In this document: positions 7,518 to 18,434 of the stretch, one piece after another
Numbering within the stretch: the stretch's first letter is position 1
Layout of the letters: each line of letters starts with the position of its first letter
NCBI GenBank assembly: GCA_023954175.1
Contig: JAMLIM010000012.1
Span: 1-59,696 of the forward strand
DNA from: Rhizobacter sp.
GTDB taxonomy: Bacteria; Pseudomonadota; Gammaproteobacteria; Burkholderiales; Burkholderiaceae_C
Reading direction: 5' to 3'
DNA length: 59,696 nucleotides
The notes under the pieces: model-generated
What the model saw: only the letters and a program-made list of their open reading frames with translations
The model's database searches: none
Told to the model about the DNA's origin: nothing
Made by a program: the position numbers and the translations under genes

Positions 7518-7594
7518 TGGCCTGCCCGGAGGGACTCGAACCCCCGACCCCCAGCTTAGAAGGCTGGTGCTCTATCCAGTTGAGCTACGGGCAG
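7518..7594 (-). tRNA. tRNA-Arg (TCT)
   Basis: A full 77-nt cloverleaf with encoded CCA. The acceptor stem is CTGCCCG/CGGGCAG, the anticodon stem is CCAGC/GCTGG around the loop CTTCTAA (anticodon TCT, reads AGA/AGG), and a TTCGAGT T-loop is present. It lies alone between the YCII gene and the glycosyltransferase operon. Confidence 0.95.
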
Positions 7595-7632
7595 CGGGAC
7601 TGCGCCGTGAGTTTACGCGGCACCGTGCGGCT

Positions 7633-9057
7633 TCACGGCGCAACGCGATGCCGCAGCATCACGTAGCCACCGTGGCGCGCCACTTCCTTCCAGCGCGCAT
7701 CGCCTGCCAGCGCCAGCGCGTCGAACTGCGACACCGGCAGCAGCAGGATCACAGGCGCGTCGCTCGCGAGCCAGCGATCGATCTCGGCGCGATCCTTCAC
7801 TTCGAGCGCCCGCCCCGCCGAGTAGAACTGGCCCGAGAACGGTCGCTGGAAAAGGTACACGAGCGGGATGTTCGTGTCGTGCACCGTCGCGAGCAACTTG
7901 CGCTGCGAACGCGCGTCGCTGAAGCGATCGTTCTCGAAGACGATCAAGCCGGCGAGCACGACCGGCATGATCAATCCGAGCAGCCAGACGCGGCTCGCCG
8001 CGCCTTGCGGTTCGCGCTCCATGAAGAGCCGCGCGGTGATCAGCGCGAAGGCCGGCAAGGCTGGCAATGCGTAGGCTTCGAGGATGTTGCGTGCGAGCGT
8101 GAACAGCAGCAGCGGCGCGAGCACCCAGCACAACAAGTACGCCATCTGCGGGTCGGGCGACGGCCGCTGCGCCTGCGCCGATGCAGGCTTCCTGCGCAGC
8201 AACGCAAGCGCGACGACCGACCACGGCAGCGCCGCGCCGAAAGCGTAGAGCCAGATCGCGCCGCGCGGCCGCTCGTGGCCGCCGCCGTACAGGTCGCCCG
8301 TCCAGCCCGGCTGCGTGAAGCGCTGCCAGTGTTCGCCGATGATGAAATACTGAAGGAAGCCGGGCGTCGCGCGCTCCGCGAGCAGGTACCACGGCAGGGC
8401 GAGCAGCAGCGTCAGCCCGATGCCGCGCAGCCACGGTAGGCGGCGCCACATGCGGCGCGGGTCGCGCGTCCAGAGCAGCCACAGGAAGAGCGCGATGCCC
8501 GTCATCACGACCGCGACCGGCCCCTTCGCGAGCAGGCCGATCGCGAGGCCGACGAAGAACAGCCAGCGATCGGCGCCACGCGCGTCCTCGCGCGCCATCG
8601 CGTTCCAGAACGCGACCATCGACAAGCACATGCCGAAGGTCATGAAGACGTCGGTCGCGACCGCGCCCGCGATCAGGAAGCCGAGCACCGAGGACAGCAG
8701 CACGAGCGCCGCCGCCATCGACGTCGGCTCGCGCGCGGCCGGTGCGTGCGGCCAGCGCCAGAAGAGCGCTGCCGTCGCGAGCGCGGCGATCAGCGTCGCG
8801 ATGCGGGCACCGAACTCGTTGACGCCGAAAGCCGCCATGCCCGCCGCGCTCGCCCAGAACGACAGCGGCGGCTTGCCCCAGAACGGCACGCCGTAGTCCC
8901 ACTGCGGCGTGATCCAGTTGCCCGTCTCGAGCATCTTGCGGCCGATCTCGCCGTAGCGCGCTTCGGTCGTGTCGGTCAGCGGGTACATGCCGAGGCTCGC
9001 GAGCCGCGCGAGCACGACAACCAGGAGCACGCCCAGCAGCAATCGGCCCGGCTTCAT
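7633..9057 (-). CDS. Glycosyltransferase family 39 (ArnT/PMT-like) membrane protein
   Basis: An integral membrane sugar transferase of 474 residues with about ten hydrophobic segments. It uses a polyprenyl-phosphate sugar to modify lipid A, protein or glycan on the outer face of the inner membrane. The first outer loop has the family signature TDTTEARYGE (residues ~28-37) with its acidic residues, then KMLETGNW and VPFWGKPPLSFW. Its start overlaps the stop of the GT2 gene as ATGA, so the GT2 enzyme makes the lipid-linked donor and this one probably spends it. It is shorter than ArnT (~550 residues), and the C-terminal periplasmic domain looks small. The acceptor cannot be told from sequence. 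Confidence 0.85.
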   Translation of the reverse strand: MKPGRLLLGVLLVVVLARLASLGMYPLTDTTEARYGEIGRKMLETGNWITPQWDYGVPFWGKPPLSFWASAAGMAAFGVNEFGARIATLIAALATAALFWRWPHAPAAREPTSMAAALVLLSSVLGFLIAGAVATDVFMTFGMCLSMVAFWNAMAREDARGADRWLFFVGLAIGLLAKGPVAVVMTGIALFLWLLWTRDPRRMWRRLPWLRGIGLTLLLALPWYLLAERATPGFLQYFIIGEHWQRFTQPGWTGDLYGGGHERPRGAIWLYAFGAALPWSVVALALLRRKPASAQAQRPSPDPQMAYLLCWVLAPLLLFTLARNILEAYALPALPAFALITARLFMEREPQGAASRVWLLGLIMPVVLAGLIVFENDRFSDARSQRKLLATVHDTNIPLVYLFQRPFSGQFYSAGRALEVKDRAEIDRWLASDAPVILLLPVSQFDALALAGDARWKEVARHGGYVMLRHRVAP

Positions 9058-10154
9058 GCGCCGGGCGGCTCGCCGCCGCTTGCCGGCACGGGTTCCTTTG
9101 CGGGCTCTTTGCGCGGCACGGCAGCCGACTGCAGCGCGGCGGGCGCGTCCTCACGATGGCGGTAGACGCCGGCGAGGAGGTACAGCGGCCGACCCTTGAT
9201 CTCGACGAACATGCGCGCGAGGTATTCGCCGATGATGCCGAGCGCGATCAACTGCACGCCGCCGAGAAAGAGCACCGTCACCATCAGCGACGGATAGCCT
9301 GCAACCGGGTTGCCGTACAGCAGCGCCTTGCCGAAGATGAGCAGGGCGTAGGCGAAGGCGAAACCGGCCGTCGCGAGCCCGACATAGCTCGCCAACTTGA
9401 GCGGCACGCTCGAAAACGACGTAATGCCTTCGAGCGCGAGGTTCCACAACCGCCAGTAGTTCCACTTCGTGACGCCGGCGAAGCGCGCATCGCGCTCGTA
9501 GTCGATCGTCGTCTGGCGGAACCCGACCCAGGCGAACAGGCCCTTCATGAATCGCGTGCGCTCGGGGCAGGCGCGAAGGGCCTCGACCGCGCGCCGGCTC
9601 AGCAACCGGAAGTCGCCGACGTCGGCCGGGATCGCCTGCTCGCCGATCGAGCCGATCAGGCGGTAGAACCAGCTCGCGCTTGCCTTCTTGAGCCAGCTCT
9701 CGCCCTCGCGGCTCGTGCGACGCATCATCACCACGTCCGCGCCCGCGCGCCATTCGCGCAGCATGTCGCCGATCAGCTCGGGCGGGTCCTGCAGGTCGGA
9801 GTCGATCACGACCACCGCATCACCCGCGGCGTGGTCCAGCCCCGCCGTCATCGCGATCTCCTTGCCGAAGTTGCGGCTGAAGTCGAGCACGACGACGCGC
9901 GCGTCGGCGGCACCGAACGCGCGCAGCAGGCGCATCGAGTCGTCCCGGCTGCCGTCGTTGATGTAGACGACTTCGCACGATTCCGGCAGCGCGTCGAGCG
10001 CGGCGAGCAGCCGGCGATGAAACTCCTCGATCACCGGCGCTTCGTTGTAGACCGGCACGATGATCGACAGGTCGACGCGTTGCGCAGACACCGGCGAAGT
10101 GGTCGAAGGCTGCACGGAAGGCGGGAGTGTCGAAGCGCGCATCGAACCCAGCAT
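9054..10154 (-). CDS. GT2 polyprenyl-phosphate sugar transferase (GtrB/DPM1-like)
   Basis: A membrane-anchored glycosyltransferase of about 366 residues. Residues ~25-235 form the GT-A fold (SIIVPVYNE, VYINDGSRD, LDFSRNFGKE, VIDSDLQDPPE with the DxD-type metal site). Two membrane helices follow at ~255-280 and ~290-315, then a basic tail. It transfers a sugar from a nucleotide donor to polyprenyl phosphate, as GtrB, DPM1 and ArnC do. The start is uncertain: TTG at 10172, ATG at 10154 and ATG at 10142 are all in frame and none has a strong ribosome site. I take 10154. It is coupled by ATGA to the GT39 gene downstream. Confidence 0.85.
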   Translation of the reverse strand: MLGSMRASTLPPSVQPSTTSPVSAQRVDLSIIVPVYNEAPVIEEFHRRLLAALDALPESCEVVYINDGSRDDSMRLLRAFGAADARVVVLDFSRNFGKEIAMTAGLDHAAGDAVVVIDSDLQDPPELIGDMLREWRAGADVVMMRRTSREGESWLKKASASWFYRLIGSIGEQAIPADVGDFRLLSRRAVEALRACPERTRFMKGLFAWVGFRQTTIDYERDARFAGVTKWNYWRLWNLALEGITSFSSVPLKLASYVGLATAGFAFAYALLIFGKALLYGNPVAGYPSLMVTVLFLGGVQLIALGIIGEYLARMFVEIKGRPLYLLAGVYRHREDAPAALQSAAVPRKEPAKEPVPASGGEPPGA

Positions 10155-10228
10155 GTGACTTGAGGGTGGCAAACGCCGCGGCCGGAGGGCCTGCAGGCCG
10201 GCGGGTCGACAGGCCAGGCTTGCGATGA

Positions 10229-10305
10229 TGGTCGGGGTGGCGGGATTCGAACTCGCGACCTACTGGTCCCAAACCAGTTGCGCTACCAGGCTGCGCTACA
10301 CCCCG
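10229..10305 (-). tRNA. tRNA-Pro (TGG)
   Basis: A 77-nt cloverleaf with encoded CCA. The acceptor stem is CGGGGTG/CACCCCG, the anticodon stem is ACTGG/CCAGT around TTTGGGA (anticodon TGG), and the T-loop is TTCGAAT. It stands just upstream of the GT2 gene on the same strand. Confidence 0.95.
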
Positions 10306-10444
10306 AAGGAGCGCAATTGTAGCGGTCGGCCCTCTCGGGCCGAGGCGATTCGCTCCGCTGGCGTTCCGGTTCGCAAACCGCTGCTCCGCGCCCCGGATGC
10401 GGGGTTCGCGCCCGCCGCGCCTACGCGGACATCCACCGTGGCAG

Positions 10445-12190
10445 CTACATCGACAACGAGCCCTCTCGGAATTCGGTCTTGTCGAGCCACACGTTGATCA
10501 GCACCGCCCTGCCCTGGCGCGCGAGCTCGCGCGCGCGCCGCAGCGCAGGCTGCACTTCGTCCATGCGCTTGACCAGCAGCCCTTCGGCGCCGAAGCCGGC
10601 GGCGACCTCGTGGTAGGCGGTGCGCGCCAGCACGGTCGCCACGTCGTCATGCAGCATCTTCACCTGCTCGCGCGCGATCTGCGTCCAGCCGGCATCGTTG
10701 CCGACCACCGCGATCACCGGGATGCCCTGGCGCACGAAGGAATCGAACTCGGCCAGGCCCCAGCCGCACGCACCGTCGCCCCAGACGATCCAGGTCTCGC
10801 TGCCCGGCCTGGCGATGGTCGCGCCGAGGGCGAAGCCGGCGCCGACGCCGAGCGTGCCGAAGGCGCCCGGGTCCAGCCAGGACAGCGGTGCGCGCGGGTG
10901 CAGCACGTAGCTGGCGGTGGCGACGAAATCGCCGCCGTCGGCGACGAAGACGGCGTTGTCGCCAGCCTCGGCCTCGAGCGCGCGGAAGAACGCCAGCGGG
11001 TTGACGTATTCGCCGCTGGTCGCGGCCTGGGCGTCGATCTCGGCCTCGCGTTCCCGGTCGCGTTCGCGCAGCGTGTCGCGCCAGGCCGCCCAGTGCTGCG
11101 GCTCCTGCGTCCACGCGCCAGCCAGCGACTCGATGAACTGCCCGGCGTCGCCGATGGCGGCGATGTCGGGCTTGCGGTTCATGCGCGCCTCGCTCGCGCT
11201 TCGGTTCGCGGCGATCAGCGTGGCGCTGCGCCGCACATGCCGGCCGTAGTCGAGGCGGAAGTCGCACGGCACGCCGGCCAGCAGCACGCAGTCGGCCTCG
11301 CGCAACGCATTGCGGCGCTGGTGCCGCATCTGCAGCGGGTGATCGCGGCCGAGCAGGCCACGCGCCATGCCCGACAGGTAGACCGGCACGCCAAGCGCGG
11401 CGACCGCTTCGGCGAGCTTGTGCGCCTCGCCGGAGCGCACGACGGCCTGGCTGCCGACGATCATCAAGGGCCGCTCGCTCTTGCGCAGCGCAGCCAGCGC
11501 GGCTTGCAGCGCGCTGTCGGTGGCGCGCGGCGTGCCGACCGCGCGCGGCGGCGACGTGCCGCTGTCGGCGCTGCCTTCGAACATCTGGCGCGCATGTCGG
11601 TTCAGGTACCAGCGCAGCGCGCGGTCGGCCAGCGCCGTGCCCTTGCCCGCGGCCTCCGCGTACCACTGGCGGATCGAAGCTTCGTCGTAGAGCAGATCCA
11701 CCGGGCATTCGATGAACACCGGCCCCGGCACGCCCGATTGCGCCAGCTCGAAGGCCTCGGCCACCGCGGCACCGAGATCGCGCACGCGCCGCATCTTCAG
11801 GAAGCGCTTGACGTGGGGCTCGACCAGCGGGCGTTGCGCGATGTCCTGCAACGCGCCGCGCCCCTGCAGCGCGGTGGGCGCGGCGCCGCCGATCAGGATC
11901 ACCGGGGACTGCGCCAGCTGCGCGTTCTTCAGCGCCGTGATCGTGTTGGTGATGCCCGGCCCGGCCGTCACCGCGGCCACGCCGGGGCGCCCCGACAGCC
12001 GCGCCGTGGCATCTGCCGCGAACACCGCCGTCACCTCGTCGCGCACGTCCACGATGCGGATGCCGCGCGCCTTGGCAGCCGACAGGATCGGCGAGATGTG
12101 GCCGCCGCACAGTGTGAAGAGGCAAGGCACGCCGTGCGCCTGGAGCGCTTGCGCGATGCGGTCGCCGCCGTGGCGCTGCAATGCGCTCAT
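10445..12190 (-). CDS. Thiamine-diphosphate enzyme, HACL2/ILVBL-like lyase
   Basis: A 581-residue enzyme of the acetolactate synthase / 2-hydroxyacyl-CoA lyase family. The N-terminal PYR domain holds the cofactor-activating Glu52 ([13 protein letters not shown]), the central domain follows at ~200-340, and the PP domain carries the thiamine-diphosphate motif from GDG near residue 471 to the ND near 498. The stretch [12 protein letters not shown] is, to my knowledge, typical of ILVBL/HACL2-like proteins rather than of true acetolactate synthase. It may therefore cleave a 2-hydroxyacyl-CoA into an aldehyde and formyl-CoA. It lies 61 nt behind an acyl-CoA synthetase gene, which fits an alpha-oxidation type role. 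An acetolactate synthase-like activity cannot be excluded; no small regulatory subunit is nearby. Confidence 0.8.
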   Translation of the reverse strand: MSALQRHGGDRIAQALQAHGVPCLFTLCGGHISPILSAAKARGIRIVDVRDEVTAVFAADATARLSGRPGVAAVTAGPGITNTITALKNAQLAQSPVILIGGAAPTALQGRGALQDIAQRPLVEPHVKRFLKMRRVRDLGAAVAEAFELAQSGVPGPVFIECPVDLLYDEASIRQWYAEAAGKGTALADRALRWYLNRHARQMFEGSADSGTSPPRAVGTPRATDSALQAALAALRKSERPLMIVGSQAVVRSGEAHKLAEAVAALGVPVYLSGMARGLLGRDHPLQMRHQRRNALREADCVLLAGVPCDFRLDYGRHVRRSATLIAANRSASEARMNRKPDIAAIGDAGQFIESLAGAWTQEPQHWAAWRDTLRERDREREAEIDAQAATSGEYVNPLAFFRALEAEAGDNAVFVADGGDFVATASYVLHPRAPLSWLDPGAFGTLGVGAGFALGATIARPGSETWIVWGDGACGWGLAEFDSFVRQGIPVIAVVGNDAGWTQIAREQVKMLHDDVATVLARTAYHEVAAGFGAEGLLVKRMDEVQPALRRARELARQGRAVLINVWLDKTEFREGSLSM

Positions 12191-12251
12191 CGGTCGGCCG
12201 CCGTGCGTTGCGCTGCAGGACGCGCCACGCTCGAAACAGCCGGGCGCGCGC

Positions 12252-13925
12252 TCATGCCCAGACCACGGTGCCGGCCTGGGCGTACCAGCGCTCGAGCATC
12301 GGCTCCGCCGCGGTCTCGATGCGGGCGCGCTTGATCTTCATCGTCGGCGTCAGGCAGCCGTTCTCGATGCTCCACGGCTCCTTGGCAACGACGATCATGC
12401 GCAACTGCTCGTAGTCGGCCAGGTCGGCATTCACCTGCTTGAGCAGCGCGCCGAGCTGCTGCTCCACGTCGCTGCGCACGGCGGCGTCCTGCAGTCGCGG
12501 GCGAATCGATTCCGCCAGCACCACCAGCGCATAGGCGGCCTGCCGGCCCACGCCCGAGACCATCGCGAGCTCGAGCATCGGGTGCGCGAGCAGCTTGCTT
12601 TCGATCGGCGCCGGCGCGACGTACTTGCCCTTGGCGGTCTTGAACAGCTCCTTGGTGCGGCCGGTGATCCGCAGCATGCCGTCGGGCCGCAGCTCGCCAC
12701 GGTCGCCGGTACGGAAGAACCCGTCGTCGGTGAACGACTCGGCCGTCAGCTCGGGCTGCTTGTAATAGCCGCTGAACTGCCCGGGCGACTTGATCAGGAT
12801 CTCGCCTTCCGGGCTCAGGCGCACCTGCACGCCGGGCAGCGCCACGCCGACGTAGCCGGGCTCGCTGTGCTTGGCGTCCGACAGGTGCGAGTACGAGTTG
12901 TCCTCGGTCATGCCGTAGCCCTCGTAGAGCGGCAGGCCCAGGCGCCCATACCAGCGGATCAGCTCCGGCGGCAGCGGCGCCGAGCCGCTGAAGGCCATCA
13001 CCACCTCATCGAGCCCCAGGCCCTTGAGCACCTTCTTCGCGACGATGCGGCCGAGCAGCGGGATCTTCAGCAGCCGGTCGAGCTTGGCCGGCGGCATCTT
13101 CGCGAACACGCCCTGCTGGAACTTGACCCACAGCCGCGGCACCGAGGTGAAGGTCGTCGGCCGGGTGCGTTGCAGATCCTGCAGGAAGGTGTCGAGGGAT
13201 TCGGCGAAGAACATGCGCGTGTTGCCGTCGATCAGCGTCGCCGCCTCGCCCGTCGAGCGCTCCATGCTGTGCGCCAGCGGCAGGTAGGACAGCACGCGGC
13301 CTTCGCGCTCCCGCCCCAGGCATTCGCGCAGGTAGCGGGCAAAGCCCTCGCCGGCGCGCGAGATCGACTCGAAGTTGACGATCACCCCCTTGGGCCTGCC
13401 GGTCGAGCCCGAGGTATAGATCAGCATCGCAAGGTCGTCGGCCGCGCGCTGCGGCCGGCCGGCGAGCGGCGGTGTGCGTGCGACGATCGCGTCCCAGGTG
13501 TCGAACCCGGTCTTCGGCGCGAGCGGGAGCGCAATGCACGGCAGCCCCGCCGGGACGCCCGGACGCTGCTGCTCCCAGGTGTCGAGCTTGCCGACGAAGA
13601 GCAGGCTCGCCTCGCTGTGACCGAGCACATAGCCGATGGTCTCGGCGGTCTCGGTCGGGAAGATCGCGACCGTCGTGCAGCCGGCCATCCAGATCGCCAG
13701 CTCGGCCATGACGAAGTGCGCGCAGTTCTTCGTCAGCAGCGCGACGCGCGCACCCGGCGGCAGGCCCCGGCTTTGCAGGTGCGCCGCCATGCGGCGCGAC
13801 TGGTCGAGCATCTGCGCCCAGGTGAAGTCGGCGACCTTGCCGCCGCCCAGCGGCTGCGTCAGGTAGATGCGATCGGGATGCGCGACCTCATGGTCGTACA
13901 CGTACTCGAGTATCAGTTTGTTCAT
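12252..13925 (-). CDS. AMP-binding long-chain acyl-CoA synthetase
   Basis: An adenylate-forming enzyme of 557 residues that activates a fatty or other carboxylic acid with ATP and CoA. Motifs in order are the phosphate loop [12 protein letters not shown] (~170-181), YEGYGMTED (A5 region), [13 protein letters not shown] (~395-407), the hinge [17 protein letters not shown], and a C-terminal Lys in MKIKRARIE that may be the catalytic one. The layout is that of bacterial FadD15-like and eukaryotic long-chain synthetases. It begins with ATG at 13925, 63 nt after hrpA on the same strand, and is followed by the HACL2-like gene, which likely uses its product. Confidence 0.87.
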   Translation of the reverse strand: MNKLILEYVYDHEVAHPDRIYLTQPLGGGKVADFTWAQMLDQSRRMAAHLQSRGLPPGARVALLTKNCAHFVMAELAIWMAGCTTVAIFPTETAETIGYVLGHSEASLLFVGKLDTWEQQRPGVPAGLPCIALPLAPKTGFDTWDAIVARTPPLAGRPQRAADDLAMLIYTSGSTGRPKGVIVNFESISRAGEGFARYLRECLGREREGRVLSYLPLAHSMERSTGEAATLIDGNTRMFFAESLDTFLQDLQRTRPTTFTSVPRLWVKFQQGVFAKMPPAKLDRLLKIPLLGRIVAKKVLKGLGLDEVVMAFSGSAPLPPELIRWYGRLGLPLYEGYGMTEDNSYSHLSDAKHSEPGYVGVALPGVQVRLSPEGEILIKSPGQFSGYYKQPELTAESFTDDGFFRTGDRGELRPDGMLRITGRTKELFKTAKGKYVAPAPIESKLLAHPMLELAMVSGVGRQAAYALVVLAESIRPRLQDAAVRSDVEQQLGALLKQVNADLADYEQLRMIVVAKEPWSIENGCLTPTMKIKRARIETAAEPMLERWYAQAGTVVWA

Positions 13926-13988
13926 GGGTGGCGAGTATGCCGCCAGCCGTGGCGGCCGGGCAGCGCGGTCAACCCTACAACGCGACCT

Positions 13989-16900
13989 TCAGCGCGCAAG
14001 CTGCGCCCAGGCCTTGTCGAGCCGCTTGACGCTGACCGGCTGCGGCGTGCGCAGCTCCTGCGCGAAGAGGCTCACGCGCAACTCCTCCAGCAGCCAGCGG
14101 AATTCGTCGAGCCGCGCATCGGGCGCGCCCTTGCGCTCGGCGAGCACGCGCCAGAAGCGTTGTTCGAGCGGGCGCAACTCGGCCAGGCGCTGCGCGTCGC
14201 GCGCAGGGTCGGCGCGCAGCTTGTCCAGACGCAGCGTGACGGCCTTCAGGTAGCGCGGCAGGTGCGCCATCTGCGGCCAAGGCGTCGCCGTGACGAAGCG
14301 CTTCGGGCACAGCCGCACGAGCTGCGCCTGCACGTCGTCGGCGACCTCCTTCGGCGGCCTTGCGTCGCGCAGCTTGCGCAGGGCGGCGGCGTAGTCGGCG
14401 AGCACCGTCGCGACGGCGCGCGCGACCTCGTTCGCGATCAGCGTCAGCCGCGCGCGGCCGTCGTCGATGCGGCGCTGAAAGCTCGCCGCGTCGGTCGGCA
14501 ACGGATCAGCGAGGAAAGCGCGGTCGAGCGCGACTTCGATGATCTGCGCGCGCAGTTCTTCCGCCGTCCCGAGGCCCATGTAGGCGGCCGCCATTGCCTG
14601 CATGTCGGGGATGTTCCTCTCGAGATAGCGCAGCGCATCCCGGATCTGCAGCGCGACGAGACGGCGCAGGCCCGCGCGGTGCCTGACCGCGGCCACATCG
14701 GGTTCGTCGAAGACCTCGATCTCGACGTGCGCGCCGCAATCGATGAGTGCCGGAAAACCGATCAGCTTGTGGCTGCCGCGCGCGACCTCCATCAGTTCGG
14801 GCAGTTCGCCGAAGGTCCAGTCGGTGTAGCGGGGCGCGGATTCGGTTGGCGCCGCCGGTGCTTCGATGCTGCGTCGGTTCTCCTCTTCCTTGGCCGGCCG
14901 CGATGAAGGCTTCGACGGTTCGGCCTGCTTTGCGCTGGCGACCGACGTGAGCTTCAGGTCGGCAAGCGCCTGGAAGGCCGAGCGCGCCTGCCCGCCGAGC
15001 TCGGCCTTGAGCGCCGCGAGGTTGCGCCCCATGCCGAGCTGGCGGCCGTTGGCATCGACGACGCGCAGGTTCATGAACAGATGCGCCGCAAGTTGTTCGA
15101 GCTTGAAGTCGGCGCGCTGCACGTCGAGACCGGTGCGGGCGCGAACATCCTTCAGCAAGGCATCGACCAGGCTGCCCTGCCCAAATGCCGCTGCGCGCGC
15201 AAAGCCTTCGGCGTACTCCGGCAGCGGCACGAGGCGCGAGCGCGGGCGCTGGTGCAGCGTCTTCACGATCGCCAGCACCTTGTCCTTCAGGAGACCGGGC
15301 ACGAGCCACTCGCAGCGCTGCTCGTCGATCTGGTTGAGGGCATAGATCGGCACCGTCACCGTGACGCCGTCCTTGGCGTCGCCGGGCTCGTGCAGGTAGG
15401 CAACCGCACAGTCGATGCCGCCCAGGCGCAGCAGCTTCGGGAAAGCCGCCGTCGTGATGCCGGCCGCCTCGTGGCGCATGAGTTCCTCACGGCTGAGCAG
15501 CAGCAGGCGCGGCTGGCGCTTGACTTCACTGCGAAACCAGCGCTCCAGGCCGTGACCGCTGCAGACGTCGGCCGGGATCTGCTGGTCGTAGAACGCGTGG
15601 ATGAGTTCATCGTCGACCAGCACGTCCTGGCGCCGCGACTTGTGCTCGAGCTCCTGCACCTCGCGGATCAGGCGCCGGTTCGCGGCGAGGAACGGCAGCT
15701 TCGTCTCCCACTCGCCCGCGACGAGCGCCTCGCGGATGAAGATCTCGCGCGCCGCGGGCAGGTCCACGAGGCCATAGTTCACCCGCCGGTTGCTGTAGAC
15801 GACGATGCCGTAGAGCGTCGCGCGTTCGAGCGCGATGACCTCGGCGGCCTTCTTCTCCCAGTGCGGGTCGAGCAGCTGCGTCTTCAGCAGATGGCCGGCG
15901 ATGCCCGGCAGCCACTGCGGCTCGATCGCCGCGATGCCACGGCCATAGAGCCGCGTCGTCTCGACGAGTTCGCCGGCGACGATCCACTTGCCCGGCTTCT
16001 TCGACAGATGCACGCCGGGGTGGCGCCAGAAGCGGATGCCGCGCGCCCCGAGATACCACTCCTCGTCCTCGCTCTTGAAGCCGACGTTGCCCAGCAGGCC
16101 GGCGAGCAACGCGACGTGCACCTGCTCGTAGCTCGCAGGCGTCGTGTTGAGCCGCCAGCCGTGTTCGGCGACGACGGTGTGCAGTTGCGAATGGATGTCG
16201 CGCCACTCGCGCACGCGGCGCGGGTTGACGAAGCTGTCGCGCAGGCGCTGCTCCTGTTGGCGGTTCGAGAGCTTGTGAGCGGCGCCTGCGGCCGGATGGG
16301 CCGCCCCCGGCCCGACCTTGCCCGGTCGCGCGGGGGCGGGCGTGGACGGCGCGGCGTGTCCCCGGCCTTCCTCGATCCACTTCCAGAGCTTGAGCGTGCC
16401 GATGAACTCGGAGCGTTCGTCGTCGAACTTGCGATGCTTCTCGTCGGCCGCCTGTTGCGCTTCGAGCGGGCGGTCGCGCACATCCTGGCCGGTGAGCGCG
16501 GCGGCGATCACGAGCACTTCGGCCAGCGACTCGCGGTTGCGCGCCTCGAGGATCATGCGGCCGATGCGCGGGTCGAGCGGCAGGCGGCTCAGCGCCTTGC
16601 CGATCTCGGTCAGTTCGTTCTGGTCATCGACGGCGTTCAACTCGCCGAGCAGCGCGTAGCCGTCGGCGATCGCACGCCGCGGCGGCGGCTCGAGGAACGG
16701 GAAGCTCTCGACCTGCCCGAGCCCGAGCGCCTTCATGCGCAGGATCACGCCGGCGAGCGACGAGCGCAGGATCTCGGGGTCGGTGAAGCGCGGCCGGCCA
16801 GCGAAGTCCTGCTCGTCGTAGAGGCGGATGCAGATGCCGTTGGCGACACGCCCGCAGCGCCCCGCGCGCTGGTTCGCCGCCGCCTGACTGATCGGCTCGA

Positions 16901-18056
16901 TCTGGAGTTGCTCGACCTTGTTGCGGTAGCTGTAGCGCTTGACTCGCGCCTCGCCGCTGTCGATCACGTAGCGGATGCCGGGGACGGTGAGCGAGGTCTC
17001 GGCGACGTTCGTCGCGAGCACGATGCGCCGGCCCGCTCGTCGTTGATCCGCGGTCTCGAAGACCCGCTCCTGCTCGGCCTGCGACAGGCGCGCGAAGAGC
17101 GGCAGGATCTCGACCGGCCCGGCGCGTGACTGCGCGCTCGCGACATGCTTGCGCAGGTGGTCGGCAGCGTCGCGAATCTCGCGCTCACCGGGGAGGAAGA
17201 CGAGGATGTCGCCCGAGCCCTGGAGCCACAGTTCGTCCACGGCTTCGGCAATGGCGTCGTTCAGATCACGCTCGTGGCGCGCGCCGGATCGGGCCGGGAC
17301 GGCGCCACCGCCCTTGGCCGCCGCCGACGGACCGGCCTTCGGCGCATCGGCCGCGCCGAACGGCCGCCAGCGCTGCTCGACCGGGAACATGCGCCCCGAT
17401 ACCTGGATCACCGGCGCCGACTTGCCGCCGCTCTCGAAGTGCTTCGCGAAACGATCGGCATCGATCGTCGCCGAGGTCACGATCAGCTTCAGGTCGGGCC
17501 GCCGCGGCAGCACCTCGCGCAGGTAGCCGAGCAGGAAGTCGATGTTGAGGCTGCGTTCGTGCGCCTCGTCGATGATCAGCGTGTCGTAGGCCTTGAGCAG
17601 CGGATCGCTCTGCGTTTCGGCCAGCAGGATGCCGTCCGTCATCAGCTTGATGCTCGCACCCGGCGTCAGCCGATCCTGAAAGCGCACCTTGTAGCCGACA
17701 ACGTCGCCGAGCGGCGTGTTCAGCTCCTGCGCAATCCGTTTGGCGACACTCGACGCCGCGATGCGCCGCGGCTGCGTGTGGCCGATGAGCTTGCCGCTGT
17801 GCACCTTGCCGCGGCCGAGCGCGAGTGCGAGCTTGGGCAGTTGCGTCGTCTTGCCCGAACCCGTCTCGCCGCAGACGATGATGACCTGATGCGCTGCGAG
17901 CGCGGCACCGATCTCGTCGCGGCGCGCCGAGACCGGCAGGGACTCCGGGAAGGTGATGGGCGGCCGTGGCTTGGGGGCTGGCGGCGTGACGATGGAAGTG
18001 CTCAATGGGGCCGGATTATCGGTTGGCCAGGTCTGTAGAGGCTGGTGCACGTGCAT
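13989..18056 (-). CDS. hrpA: ATP-dependent RNA helicase HrpA
   Basis: A DEAH-box RNA helicase of about 1355 residues, close to the usual ~1300. Motifs in order are Walker A GETGSGKT (63-70), [16 protein letters not shown], and QRAGRCGR, then the helicase-associated and OB-fold domains and a long C-terminal DUF3418 region typical of HrpA. It acts on cytosolic RNA and in other bacteria helps with mRNA processing and collided ribosomes. A Pro/Ala-rich insertion of about 20 residues sits near the middle (around 16,260-16,370). I chose the ATG at 18056; a TTG at 18005 is also possible, while still longer frames would run into the HigB promoter region and are unlikely. It faces the higBA operon divergently. 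Confidence 0.93.
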   Translation of the reverse strand: MHVHQPLQTWPTDNPAPLSTSIVTPPAPKPRPPITFPESLPVSARRDEIGAALAAHQVIIVCGETGSGKTTQLPKLALALGRGKVHSGKLIGHTQPRRIAASSVAKRIAQELNTPLGDVVGYKVRFQDRLTPGASIKLMTDGILLAETQSDPLLKAYDTLIIDEAHERSLNIDFLLGYLREVLPRRPDLKLIVTSATIDADRFAKHFESGGKSAPVIQVSGRMFPVEQRWRPFGAADAPKAGPSAAAKGGGAVPARSGARHERDLNDAIAEAVDELWLQGSGDILVFLPGEREIRDAADHLRKHVASAQSRAGPVEILPLFARLSQAEQERVFETADQRRAGRRIVLATNVAETSLTVPGIRYVIDSGEARVKRYSYRNKVEQLQIEPISQAAANQRAGRCGRVANGICIRLYDEQDFAGRPRFTDPEILRSSLAGVILRMKALGLGQVESFPFLEPPPRRAIADGYALLGELNAVDDQNELTEIGKALSRLPLDPRIGRMILEARNRESLAEVLVIAAALTGQDVRDRPLEAQQAADEKHRKFDDERSEFIGTLKLWKWIEEGRGHAAPSTPAPARPGKVGPGAAHPAAGAAHKLSNRQQEQRLRDSFVNPRRVREWRDIHSQLHTVVAEHGWRLNTTPASYEQVHVALLAGLLGNVGFKSEDEEWYLGARGIRFWRHPGVHLSKKPGKWIVAGELVETTRLYGRGIAAIEPQWLPGIAGHLLKTQLLDPHWEKKAAEVIALERATLYGIVVYSNRRVNYGLVDLPAAREIFIREALVAGEWETKLPFLAANRRLIREVQELEHKSRRQDVLVDDELIHAFYDQQIPADVCSGHGLERWFRSEVKRQPRLLLLSREELMRHEAAGITTAAFPKLLRLGGIDCAVAYLHEPGDAKDGVTVTVPIYALNQIDEQRCEWLVPGLLKDKVLAIVKTLHQRPRSRLVPLPEYAEGFARAAAFGQGSLVDALLKDVRARTGLDVQRADFKLEQLAAHLFMNLRVVDANGRQLGMGRNLAALKAELGGQARSAFQALADLKLTSVASAKQAEPSKPSSRPAKEEENRRSIEAPAAPTESAPRYTDWTFGELPELMEVARGSHKLIGFPALIDCGAHVEIEVFDEPDVAAVRHRAGLRRLVALQIRDALRYLERNIPDMQAMAAAYMGLGTAEELRAQIIEVALDRAFLADPLPTDAASFQRRIDDGRARLTLIANEVARAVATVLADYAAALRKLRDARPPKEVADDVQAQLVRLCPKRFVTATPWPQMAHLPRYLKAVTLRLDKLRADPARDAQRLAELRPLEQRFWRVLAERKGAPDARLDEFRWLLEELRVSLFAQELRTPQPVSVKRLDKAWAQLAR

Positions 18057-18108
18057 GCCGGGGAATCGAACGAATGGCGAATCGCGGCGTGCATCCGTAC
18101 CGGCTGCA

Positions 18109-18138
18109 TTGCGTGTATTACGTTTGGCGTAATATACT
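18109..18138 (+). promoter_or_regulatory. higBA promoter with palindromic operator
   Basis: A -10 like box TATACT (18133-18138) lies 18 nt after TTGCGT (18109-18114). A perfect palindrome ATTACG-N5-CGTAAT (18117-18133) fills the spacer and touches the -10 box, just where the antitoxin HigA would bind to repress its own operon. Transcription from here would start at about 18145, that is, on the toxin start codon. Confidence 0.6.
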
Positions 18139-18144
18139 GCCGTG

Positions 18145-18423
18145 GTGATTCGATCCTTTCGATGCAAGGACACACAGGCATTGTTCGAGGGGCAAAACCC
18201 GAGGCGCTTTCGAGCCATCACGGTGGTCGCCGAACGCAAGCTCTCGCAGTTGGATGCTGCATTGACGCTCGACTTCCTGCGCGCACCGCCCGGCAATCGC
18301 CTGGAGGCGCTCAAGGGTGACCGGACCGGCCAGCACAGCATTCGCGTCAACGACCAATGGCGCGTGTGCTTTGTCTGGACCGCGGCAGGCCCCGAGAACG
18401 TAGAGATCGTCGACTACCACTGA
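18145..18423 (+). CDS. higB: HigB-like toxin (RelE/ParE superfamily)
   Basis: A 92-residue mRNA interferase of the HigB branch: it starts IRSFRCKDT, has a helix with KLSQLDAA, and contains the conserved block PPGNRLEALKGDR, then HSIRVNDQWRVCFVW and ends IVDYH. HigB cuts ribosome-bound mRNA and is held by HigA. Two adjacent GTG codons (18142 and 18145) can start it; relatives begin at the second, so I use that. No ribosome binding site is visible upstream, so the message may be leaderless. The toxin gene comes before the antitoxin gene, the normal higBA order. The antitoxin starts 11 nt after its stop. Confidence 0.88.
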   Translation: MIRSFRCKDTQALFEGQNPRRFRAITVVAERKLSQLDAALTLDFLRAPPGNRLEALKGDRTGQHSIRVNDQWRVCFVWTAAGPENVEIVDYH

Positions 18424-18434
18424 ATGAAACGACC

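Noticed and set aside
15081-17129. Long frame antisense to hrpA
   Set aside because: It is a shadow of the GC-rich helicase gene and has no recognisable domain.
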